Origin: Candidatus Kapaibacterium sp. | Lineage (GTDB): Bacteria; Bacteroidota; Ignavibacteria; Kapaibacteriales; UBA4661 | Reading direction: 5' to 3' | DNA length: 64,000 nt | NCBI GenBank assembly: GCA_025455065.1 | Contig: JALONG010000039.1 | Span: 29,152 to 93,151 of the forward strand | Shown here: piece after piece, positions 53,310 to 61,045 of the stretch | Numbering within the stretch: position 1 is the first letter of the stretch | Layout: each line of letters starts with the position of its first letter | The notes under the pieces: generated by a model | Told to the model about the DNA's origin: nothing | Database searches by the model: none | Seen by the model: only the letters and a program-made list of their open reading frames with translations | Position numbers and translations under genes: made by a program

Positions 53310-53618
53310 GAAGTGAAGAGGTTTGTTCGCAGAAATGAGGGTAAAAAAAATAACTGTTTCGGTCATAAATTTTTGGCGCAGATTTTCATGATTCAACAGA
53401 TTTTCATGATTACTCAAAGACAAACAAGAATCAAAAACTATCTCAAAAGCAACTCAAAATCTGCGTAATCAGTTTAATCATGATGATCTGCGTCGAAGAG
53501 CTAAACAGTTAAGTGAAAAAATACAAAACAGCCCAAAAACAATCATGATTGTGCCAAATGGCTGTAAAAAGTTTACAAATATACACTTCCTTCGGAATTT
53601 TTCAAGCGATTCTCTTCA
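53310..53618. other. Intergenic region with TCATGATT repeats
   Basis: 309 bp between the BamA-like and oxidoreductase genes. CAGATTTTCATGATT occurs twice (53379-53393 and 53396-53410) and a roughly inverted form (AATCATGATGATCTGCG) follows at 53476-53492; AATCATGATT recurs near 53541. CGCAGATTTT (53377) is matched by AAAATCTGCG (53456). No gene or clear promoter is seen. Confidence 0.6.
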
Positions 53619-54953
53619 TCAGGCAAGTACACTGCTCAACCCCCGTTTACGCTTCAACACAAGATTCTGTGCGGTTTTGCGGTTGTATTCCTCTACAAGA
53701 AATTGTTCGCATTGTGGAAAAAATTCAGGGTCGAAATTGGCGGCACCCAGATTGTGCAGCACCTCTTCAACGCTTGCTCCGCGCTCTATCCATCCTGTGC
53801 AGACATTTTGTCTGTACCGAATCCCCATCACGTTAAAGCCCAAAACCCGCTTCGTTACATCCTTCGCAAAGATAATCCTCAAAAGCCGCTTCCCATCTGC
53901 ATCCTGCCAAACTATCGTATCCTCGCCATTCTTGAGTTGAGCCGAAACCGTACCGTAGGTTTGATATTCAATGTCGAAAAATTTTGCAGAGTTGAAAAAT
54001 GTTGCACGTTTGTAGGACTGACGTTCACCGCAAATATTCTTCGCAATCCTCTCTCCGTGCGCTCTTGCGGCATACCACAAAGGTTCAATACGGCTCGGCT
54101 GTGAGGTATCGGCAAAGCGCATTTCTGCGCAATCACCCGCCGCATACACATCCGGCACTTCTGCTTCAAAGTATTCATTGACCAGAACGCCGCGCCCTGT
54201 TGGAATTGCCGAAGAGCGCACTACGTCTATGTTTGGTTCAACGCCGACGGTAAGCGCAACAAAATCGCATGGAATTTCTTCACCGGTGCTTGTGATAATG
54301 CCGCGTACCGCACCGTTGCCGTCATCCAAAATTTCGCGGAGTTCGGTGTTTGTGCGAAGGTCAATCGTGCTGTGTTCCCGAATGTGGGCGGTAATCATTG
54401 CGGCTTCTTCATCCGGCAACACGGTGTTCCAATACCGCGTTTCGCGCACCAAAAATGTCGTCGGAATTTTTCGAGAATACAGCATTTCTGCGGTTTCCAC
54501 GCCAATAAGACCGCCACCGACAATAACGGCTCGTTTTGCGTGATTGGTGCGGTCAATCATTGTTTGCAAATCTTGAAGAGAGTACAAGCCCTGAACACCG
54601 CGTAAATCCTGACCTTTCCAGCCAAATGTGCGCGGACGCGAACCCGTTGCGATGATAAGTTTGTCGTAGGAAATCATCTCACCCGATTGCAACGCAATCT
54701 GCTTCGCACCAGTATTGATGCTGCTCGCGTGGTCATGCACAAGATTGATACGGTTTTTCTCCCAGAACCAATCCTCGTAAGGTTTTGTCTGCTCAAAGGT
54801 AAGATGCCCCATGTAGATATACATAAGCGCCGTGCGGGAGAAAAAATATTTGCTTTCGCCGGAAATAACCGTAATACGGTGGTCGCTGAGTTTGCGAAGG
54901 GTTCTGGCAGCCGTAATTCCTGCAACGCCGTTGCCGATAATAACGATGTGCAT
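53619..54953 (-). CDS. FAD-dependent NAD(P)H oxidoreductase, rubredoxin-reductase-like
   Basis: 444 aa from ATG 54953; the 50-residue track extension is unsupported. The FAD motif VIIGNGVAGITAARTL opens the protein, a second nucleotide motif (AVIVGGGLIGVETAEMLY) binds NAD(P)H, and VPDVYAAGDCAEM is the second FAD-binding segment. Layout matches NAD(P)H:rubredoxin/ferredoxin reductases and the reductase module of assimilatory nitrite reductase, without their iron-sulfur or siroheme domains. The last 100 residues are a reductase-type beta domain. The CrtW-type ketolase gene lies 89 bp upstream on the same strand, so it may supply electrons to that di-iron enzyme; this is inference. Confidence 0.88.
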   Translation of the reverse strand: MHIVIIGNGVAGITAARTLRKLSDHRITVISGESKYFFSRTALMYIYMGHLTFEQTKPYEDWFWEKNRINLVHDHASSINTGAKQIALQSGEMISYDKLIIATGSRPRTFGWKGQDLRGVQGLYSLQDLQTMIDRTNHAKRAVIVGGGLIGVETAEMLYSRKIPTTFLVRETRYWNTVLPDEEAAMITAHIREHSTIDLRTNTELREILDDGNGAVRGIITSTGEEIPCDFVALTVGVEPNIDVVRSSAIPTGRGVLVNEYFEAEVPDVYAAGDCAEMRFADTSQPSRIEPLWYAARAHGERIAKNICGERQSYKRATFFNSAKFFDIEYQTYGTVSAQLKNGEDTIVWQDADGKRLLRIIFAKDVTKRVLGFNVMGIRYRQNVCTGWIERGASVEEVLHNLGAANFDPEFFPQCEQFLVEEYNRKTAQNLVLKRKRGLSSVLA

Positions 54954-55042
54954 AAAGTTGTGGTAAAACGAGTTATGAAAGCGTCTTTTCCGATTATACG
55001 CAAAATTCGTTTTTTCGGTTTGTCGGTTTTTGTCGCAAAACT

Positions 55043-55801
55043 TTACACTGACTTTGCGGCTTGTTGCAAAAATTCCCGATGTTTTTCCGGTAATTTCCAC
55101 CACGGCGTAGCCGGAAACTCATGGTGTTCATAGTGATAGCCGAAATGATAACACGTCAAAAACGAAAGCCAGACATTGAAGGAATTAGTTTTTGAGCGGT
55201 GGCGATTGGTGTAACCGCCGTCCGAAGCGCTTGGATTCGGCTCTTTGTGCGGTAAATACGTTCCGAAATAAAAAAGTTGAATCGTACTAAGAAGCGACGG
55301 AAGCACCCAAAAAAGCAGCAAACTTTGAACGGGAATATGAAGCAAGTGCAAGAACACGTTGAAAAGCAGTGCCATTCCGACAATCTGACCCCAGCCGATG
55401 TAATTCAGCAAAAAATGCAAATACCACCGCATAAAACCTGTGTGTTCGCCGTCGTGGAAATCGGGGTCATGGTGCGGCGTGGCGACGTGGCGGTGATGTT
55501 CCCAATGTTTGTCCCAAAGTTTTTTGTAGGAAAATAAGGCGTAAAGGCGCACTGCTGCTACGCCCAAAGCATGATTCAATCCGCGATAATGCCTGCACAC
55601 CGCACCGTGCATAGCGTCGTGGGCGGTGATGAAAAGCCCTGTAAACAAAAATGCCTGCAACGCAAGATGTAACGCGCTTTGCAGAGGATGAACCAGAAAA
55701 GCATCTTGCGACAATGCAACAATGAGGTGTGACAGCCATGCTGCCATGATAAAGATTGCAATGGCAATGCCTTTAATGCTGTCGGTTTTGGTGGAACGCA
55801 T
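55043..55801 (-). CDS. crtW: CrtW-type beta-carotene ketolase
   Basis: 252 aa from ATG 55801; the track's ATG at 55852 gives 17 more residues and neither has a clear ribosome-binding site. This is a membrane fatty-acid-hydroxylase superfamily di-iron enzyme. Histidine clusters are FITAHDAMHG, HWEHHRHVATPHHDPDFH and HFGYHYEHHEFPATPWWKLP, in the arrangement characteristic of CrtW ketolases rather than desaturases. Several hydrophobic segments place it in the inner membrane. It would add the 4-keto group to beta-carotene or a related carotenoid, so the organism is probably pigmented. No other crt gene is in the window. A flavoprotein reductase gene follows. Confidence 0.85.
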   Translation of the reverse strand: MRSTKTDSIKGIAIAIFIMAAWLSHLIVALSQDAFLVHPLQSALHLALQAFLFTGLFITAHDAMHGAVCRHYRGLNHALGVAAVRLYALFSYKKLWDKHWEHHRHVATPHHDPDFHDGEHTGFMRWYLHFLLNYIGWGQIVGMALLFNVFLHLLHIPVQSLLLFWVLPSLLSTIQLFYFGTYLPHKEPNPSASDGGYTNRHRSKTNSFNVWLSFLTCYHFGYHYEHHEFPATPWWKLPEKHREFLQQAAKSV

Positions 55802-55896
55802 AATGATTGAGCGCGAATGGTGAAGCGCATAATTGCTTGGGTGGTGGTGCATTTACGGAACACGTAATTTACGATGTTCCGTCGCATTGTCCAAGA

Positions 55897-58089
55897 TTAT
55901 TTCACCACGCGGAGCAGCACGGTTTTTACTCCTTGATTCGTCTGCAAACGGCACGAATACACGCCTTGTGGAAGATTCTCCACTGACCAATTCATCGTGT
56001 ACGTCCCCGATGAACGTTGCCCTTCTTCCAGCACCGCTACGCGCTCTCCAAGCATAGAAAATACTTCTACTTTTACGGGGCTTGCTGCCGATAAGAAATA
56101 CCGAAGGTGTGCGGTGGATGTTGCAGGATTGGGAATTGCCTCAAAGACCGCATTATTATTCATCTGAACGCTGGTCGGAATAAAACCGAATGAACTTGTC
56201 GAAAACCCAACGCCACCTTGCGCAATGACCGCAATAGAGCCTGTCGCTCCCTGTCCAACAACTGCCTGCAACTGCGTCGGCGAAAGCGACGTAAACGACC
56301 GCGCCGGAATACCACCAAAAGTTACGCCCGACACGCCGTTGAAAAATGTGCCGAAGATATTCACCAACGTTCCGGGTCCGCCTTGCGCAGGCGAAAAAAA
56401 CGTGATTGTCGGTGTTCCGGTAAAGGTAAATTGCTGCGAAGCGCTTGTAGAGCCGGTAAGCGTCGTTACGGTGATAGCGCCACTTGCACCGTTGCCCAGC
56501 GTGGCGATAATTTGTGTAGGGCTGCTGACCACAAAATTTTGCGCAGGAATACCACCAAAACTCACGCCTGTAACATTCGTAAAATTCGTACCAATGATAT
56601 TGACGATTGTCCCCACCGAACCGACATTGGGAGAAACAAACGTAATATTCGGCGGCGCAACAAAGGTAAACACTTGCTGCGAAGCCGATGTGCCGCCTGC
56701 TGTCGTGATGCTCACATTGCCTGTCGCCCCGCCTGTGCCAATAACGGCATTTACTTGGGTCGGGCTGACTTGGATAAACGATTGCGCGGGAACGCCACCA
56801 AAAGCGACGGCGCGAGTGCTGTCGAGATTATTTCCGATAATCGTTACCGCCGTGCCTGCTGCGCCTGATTGCGGCGTGATAAATAACACCGATGGCGGCG
56901 GAATAAAGGTAAATCGCTGCGTAGAAGTCGTTGAGCCGACGGGTGTAAAGAGCGTAATTACACCACTTGCGCCGTTACCGAGAAATGCGGTGATTTGCGA
57001 AGCGTTGTTAATGGTGAAGGATGCGGGAATACCGCCAAAACTCACGCCTGTAACGCTTGCGAGGTTTGTGCCGATAATGGTGACTGCCGTTCCTGCGCCA
57101 CCCGTAAGCGGCGAAGCAAACAGCACCGAAGGCTGCGCAACAAAGGTAAAAACTTGCGGCGCAACGGCAATCGCCCCCGCAACGCTTACGGTCACTTGTC
57201 CCGTGCTGCCTTGACCGACTGTTGCCACAATTTGCGAATCATTCACCACACGGAACGACGAAGCCAAAACCCCGCCAAACAGCACGGATTGTGCATTGGA
57301 GAGGTTGCGCCCCGTAATTATTACTTCTGTTCCGGCAGTGCCGATTTGCGGTATGATAGAGGTTACTTGCGGCTGCGCTTGTACTGCGGCAAAGGCGCGA
57401 AGCGCCGTTACGCGCCCGCATTGGTCATTGAAGGTAAAAGTTGTTGCGGTAGTAATTCCTGCCGGAGCGCCAAAAAATCGGATGCTGAGTTGTGCCTGTC
57501 CGTTGGGCGGCACAATAGGCGGATTCACAGCATCGAGCGCAAAAGCGCCGGAAAATTGCGGTGTGGGGATTTGCAAGGGCAATGTGCCTGTGTTGGTCAG
57601 CAAGACCGTTGTTGTCGTGGGGGTATTGATAGGAACGTTGTTCAAAACGATGCTTGTTGTGGAAAGCACAAAGCCCGAAGAATCACGCTGCGCTGTCAAG
57701 GGAATAGTATTGATGCCCCCTACAGCGTTGAGCGCATTTGACGCAAAAACCAGTGCGGCATTGATGTTCCCGATGCGGCTAGGGTTGTAAGCAATCACCA
57801 CAGCTTGCGTAGCGCCCGGAACGATGAAAACATTGTTGAGCGGGCTGATATTCACCGGAGAAACAATACTAAAATCCGCATTGGTAGGGCTTACCGCCGC
57901 ACCGGAGAGAATGATTGCCGCAGTGCCTGTATTGGTTATGGCTATGGTTGTCGTAACGGTGCCGCTTGTGCAGACAAGATTACCAAAATTAAGCGACTGC
58001 GGCGCAGAAAAGACCTGAGCCGGCAAAGGTAGTCTGCACGAAAGCACCGCAAAAAGCGCAATGCAAAGCCATCGGAAGCAAGTATTCAT
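55897..58089 (-). CDS. IPT/TIG-repeat secreted protein, T9SS cargo
   Basis: 730 aa from ATG 58089, starting with a signal peptide (to about LPLPAQ). An ASH/choice-of-anchor D-like module (about 25-130) and a second similar segment precede five IPT/TIG domains of about 75-80 residues. Each has the pattern PxxxxxxPxxGxxGTxVxIxGxNLxxxxxVxFGG (for example GAGTAVTIIGTNL, GSVGTIVNIIGTNF). A Por sorting domain (EAIPNPATSTAHLRYFL ... GVYSCRLQTNQG) ends the protein. TIG arrays form extended stalks at the cell surface. The repeats are also similar at DNA level. The plus-strand ORFs of up to 329 aa opposite are shadows of these repeats. Confidence 0.92.
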   Translation of the reverse strand: MNTCFRWLCIALFAVLSCRLPLPAQVFSAPQSLNFGNLVCTSGTVTTTIAITNTGTAAIILSGAAVSPTNADFSIVSPVNISPLNNVFIVPGATQAVVIAYNPSRIGNINAALVFASNALNAVGGINTIPLTAQRDSSGFVLSTTSIVLNNVPINTPTTTTVLLTNTGTLPLQIPTPQFSGAFALDAVNPPIVPPNGQAQLSIRFFGAPAGITTATTFTFNDQCGRVTALRAFAAVQAQPQVTSIIPQIGTAGTEVIITGRNLSNAQSVLFGGVLASSFRVVNDSQIVATVGQGSTGQVTVSVAGAIAVAPQVFTFVAQPSVLFASPLTGGAGTAVTIIGTNLASVTGVSFGGIPASFTINNASQITAFLGNGASGVITLFTPVGSTTSTQRFTFIPPPSVLFITPQSGAAGTAVTIIGNNLDSTRAVAFGGVPAQSFIQVSPTQVNAVIGTGGATGNVSITTAGGTSASQQVFTFVAPPNITFVSPNVGSVGTIVNIIGTNFTNVTGVSFGGIPAQNFVVSSPTQIIATLGNGASGAITVTTLTGSTSASQQFTFTGTPTITFFSPAQGGPGTLVNIFGTFFNGVSGVTFGGIPARSFTSLSPTQLQAVVGQGATGSIAVIAQGGVGFSTSSFGFIPTSVQMNNNAVFEAIPNPATSTAHLRYFLSAASPVKVEVFSMLGERVAVLEEGQRSSGTYTMNWSVENLPQGVYSCRLQTNQGVKTVLLRVVK

Positions 58090-58240
58090 AGTTCTGAAAA
58101 ACAAAAAAGAGGTTGCTGTTTTTGGGCGTAATCATGCAAGAATTATGCCAGAGTTGTGGTGTTTCAAAGACCGCACAGATGCTTGTTTGGCAGCAATCCC
58201 ATGTTGAAGAATAATGTTCAGTATCTCACTTTGAAGCAGC

Positions 58241-58288
58241 ATAAAAAAAACGAGACTCTCGCTCCGAAAGTAAGGAACGAGAGTCTCG
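58241..58288 (-). terminator. Rho-independent terminator of the acyl-CoA desaturase gene
   Basis: On the minus strand CGAGACTCTCG pairs with CGAGAGTCTCG around a 16-nt loop that can itself pair partly, followed by eight T residues. It lies 30 bp past the stop. Confidence 0.88.
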
Positions 58289-58317
58289 CTGTTATACGTG
58301 TTTTTTTGAGGTACAAA

Positions 58318-59244
58318 TTACACTTCTTCTGCCACCGCAAGTGGTTTTATGTTCGGAACAGCAGTCACGACGCGGGGTTGCGGGATTGCTTGAAGATGCT
58401 GCGGTTGGTTTTTAATCCATGACTCATGGTGTGAATCCAGCAAATGCTTGGGTACCGGACGCAAATCCCAGACCAAACCTACCCACGAGAGCATTTTCAG
58501 CGTATAGTAGGTAATATCATATTCCCACCAGAAAAATCCGTTACGGGCGGACGATTGAAAACGGTGGTGATTATTGTGCCAACCTTCGCCCAGCGTAATA
58601 ATCGCCAAGATAGGGTTGTTGCGGCTTGTGTCGGTGGTAACGTACCGTTGCTTGCCCCACGTATGGGATAGTGAGTTAATCGTAAAGGTACCATGCCAAC
58701 AAAGAACCGTGCTGATGCACAATCCCCAAACCAAACCCGGAATGCCGGCAATTAAGAACATTGCCACACCCCATACAGTGGGCGGAACAAGAAAATATTT
58801 ATTCAACCACACAAGTTCGGGATAGCGCATCAAATCACGGACGTAATGCTCTTCGGTGTGATTGTTTTCATTACTCAAAATCCAACCGACGTGCGACCAC
58901 CAAAAGCCGTCTTGCGGCGAATGGGTGTCGTCCTCCATGTCGGAGTGTGAGTGATGATGACGGTGGTGGGAAGCCCACCAAATCACGCCTTTTTGTGCCG
59001 ATGTCATCGCTAAAAATGCAATGACAAACTGAAACCAACGACTTGTGGAGTAGGTGCGGTGCGAGAAATAGCGATGATAACCGCCCGTTACGCCGAACAT
59101 ACGCACGACGTAGCCGACAAATGCCAACGCTACATACCACCACGAAAACTCAGTAAAAAATGCGGCAAAACATCCGACATGGATTGCCCAAAAGGGCCAC
59201 GTCATTGGTCGGAAAAAATAGCCCGCAGAGTGCTTCTGTTTCAT
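58318..59244 (-). CDS. Acyl-CoA/fatty acid delta-9 desaturase
   Basis: 308 aa from ATG 59244 with a GGGCAGG Shine-Dalgarno-like sequence; the track's longer version is unsupported. The three histidine boxes of membrane stearoyl-CoA-type desaturases are intact: HRYFSH, HRHHHSHSD and EGWHNNHHRF, with four hydrophobic segments between them. The enzyme introduces a cis double bond into saturated acyl chains using oxygen and electrons from a ferredoxin or cytochrome b5-type donor. It should tune membrane fluidity. No redox partner is fused. It is monocistronic with a strong terminator. Confidence 0.93.
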   Translation of the reverse strand: MKQKHSAGYFFRPMTWPFWAIHVGCFAAFFTEFSWWYVALAFVGYVVRMFGVTGGYHRYFSHRTYSTSRWFQFVIAFLAMTSAQKGVIWWASHHRHHHSHSDMEDDTHSPQDGFWWSHVGWILSNENNHTEEHYVRDLMRYPELVWLNKYFLVPPTVWGVAMFLIAGIPGLVWGLCISTVLCWHGTFTINSLSHTWGKQRYVTTDTSRNNPILAIITLGEGWHNNHHRFQSSARNGFFWWEYDITYYTLKMLSWVGLVWDLRPVPKHLLDSHHESWIKNQPQHLQAIPQPRVVTAVPNIKPLAVAEEV

Positions 59245-59657
59245 GAAGCCTGCCCTCAGTATGTGAAACAACAGTAGTTGAAGTATAAAACGCCAACAAC
59301 CGAAGAGGGCTTTCGCACGAGACTTTTGGGGCAGTCTGTCCCGCCGGAACTCGCCCATATCGCAATATGAACGGGAAACGACGGCTAAAAGGCTGTACAA
59401 AAAGTTTCTGCGAAAATCCTTAGTTCGGTGTGAAGTTTTCAAAGAGGAGGTTTTTGGGTGCTTGACAAACCTTCGTATGCCAAACATTTAGAACGAAACT
59501 ACGAAAATACGTTCTTTTTGTGCGAACTGCAAGGGTAAAAATTGGCTCGTGGCAAAATAAAGATGAATTTGTCTTGAATGTGTCTGCTCAGTCGTCGCCT
59601 CCGAGATTATTCGGAGATTGAGGTGACAGAGATCTTTTTGGATAAAATTCATGTGTG
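59245..59657. other. Intergenic region upstream of the desaturase
   Basis: 413 bp on the minus-strand side between the sigma-54 activator and the desaturase. It contains an inverted repeat AGAACG...CGTTCT (59490-59515) and a short hairpin CTCCGA-GATTAT-TCGGAG (59599-59616) 42 bp past the activator stop. No sigma-54 -24/-12 promoter was found, nor any gene. Confidence 0.45.
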
Positions 59658-61010
59658 TTATTGAACATTCTCCTCACCGCCAAGTTCAACAAAACCGTAT
59701 TCCCGCAATTTTCTGTACAGCGTCCGCTCACTAATGCCCAAAGCGTCGGCTGTTTGTCGGCGATTTCCCTCAAAACGGCTCAACGCTGCACCAATTAAGC
59801 GTTTTTCAACTTCGTGCATCGTCAAAGGAAAATCTGCGGTATCATTGCTTACATGGTACTGGTCGGTGCTTGCTCGCGGCACAATCGTTGTTTCGGAGTG
59901 TTCTTCATGGTTTTGCGTCAGAACGGCATCTTTGAGTTCTGCCATTTCGCCGCGCAGTAGCGCCACTTCTCGCGCCAAGTCCACCAGCGCTTTGTACACC
60001 AATTCGCGTTCCAACTGCTCCGGCGTTTTTCCCGAAATTTGGAAAAGTGCTGAGGAAGGAGAATATGGCAAGGCAAGCGTAGAAGCGGTGTTGGGGGCAG
60101 GTGGCAAGGCGGCAAATGTAGGACGTTCCCGCGCTGCTGTGGTAACATACTCATCAACCGCAGGAAGTATCAATGTTTCAGCGTTGTCGGCTGTAAGCGT
60201 TGCAGATGGCTGCTTGAGCGCACGGGGCAGATAGCCGCGTAGCGATTCAATCGTGATATACCGCCCTTTTTCCAATGTAACAACCGTTTCAATCAAATTC
60301 CGCAATTCTCGGATATTCCCCGCCCAAGGCATATTTGCAAGAAGTTCGAGCGCTTCGGTGCTGATTCCTTCGTAATTAGCACTGTTTTTTAGCGCAGTAC
60401 GTGTTCCGAAATACGCAATAAGTTCGGGAATATCTTCACGATGTTCCCGAAGCGGCGGTATTTCGATGCGTACAGAGTTTAAGCGATAAAAAAGGTCTGT
60501 GCGGAAGGCTCCGGCGGCGACTTCTTCCTCCAAACGTCTGTTTGTCGCGGCGATAATACGGACATCGGTTTTCAGCACATCAGGCGAACCTAAGCGGGAA
60601 AATTCACCGGATTCCAGCACACGTAGCAATTTTACTTGTGTTCCAAGCGGCATTTCACCTAATTCATCCAAAAACATTGTGCCTTTGTCCGCCGCTTCAA
60701 AAAAGCCTTTACGTTGCTCCGTAGCGCCTGTGTATGCGCCTTTTTCGCTACCGAAAAGTTCCGATTCCAAAAGCGTTTCCGGTATCGCTCCGCAATTTAG
60801 GCTCACAAGGCGCTCTTTGCGGCGTTTGCTAAGGCTGTGAATGGCACGGGCAAACACTTCTTTGCCCGTGCCGGATTCACCTGTAATAAGCACACATAAA
60901 TCCGTCGGCGCAACTTGTCGAACACGCTCAATCACCTCTTGCATTATCTGCGAAGAGCCGATAATACCTAGGCTGGTGGGCGGGGCGCTATGAACGGGAT
61001 GCGTACTCAA
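59658..61010 (-). CDS. Sigma-54-dependent Fis-family activator
   Basis: 450 aa. No ATG fits; TTG at 61010 gives a complete AAA+ domain, whereas the first Met (IMQEV) would cut into it. The AAA+ region has Walker A GESGTGKEVF, the sigma-54 contact loop ESELFGSEKGAYTGATEQR (GAYTGA variant), Walker B GTMFLDELGEM and the sensor motifs. The C-terminal Fis-type HTH is RFEGNRRQTADALGISERTLYRKLREY. There is no receiver, GAF or PAS domain, so activity is presumably set by expression or by a partner. It remodels RNA polymerase-sigma-54 at enhancer-dependent promoters; its targets are unknown. It starts 35 bp after the heme lyase gene and is probably co-transcribed with it. Confidence 0.92.
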   Translation of the reverse strand: MSTHPVHSAPPTSLGIIGSSQIMQEVIERVRQVAPTDLCVLITGESGTGKEVFARAIHSLSKRRKERLVSLNCGAIPETLLESELFGSEKGAYTGATEQRKGFFEAADKGTMFLDELGEMPLGTQVKLLRVLESGEFSRLGSPDVLKTDVRIIAATNRRLEEEVAAGAFRTDLFYRLNSVRIEIPPLREHREDIPELIAYFGTRTALKNSANYEGISTEALELLANMPWAGNIRELRNLIETVVTLEKGRYITIESLRGYLPRALKQPSATLTADNAETLILPAVDEYVTTAARERPTFAALPPAPNTASTLALPYSPSSALFQISGKTPEQLERELVYKALVDLAREVALLRGEMAELKDAVLTQNHEEHSETTIVPRASTDQYHVSNDTADFPLTMHEVEKRLIGAALSRFEGNRRQTADALGISERTLYRKLREYGFVELGGEENVQ

Positions 61011-61045
61011 ACAATGGTCAAACTGTATTTGACGTGCCGAAATTT

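Noticed and set aside
56225-57214. 329-aa plus-strand ORF and neighbours opposite the TIG gene
   Set aside because: It is antisense to the repeated TIG domains. Its repetitive Val/Pro/Thr-rich sequence mirrors the TIG repeats and it has no ribosome-binding site.
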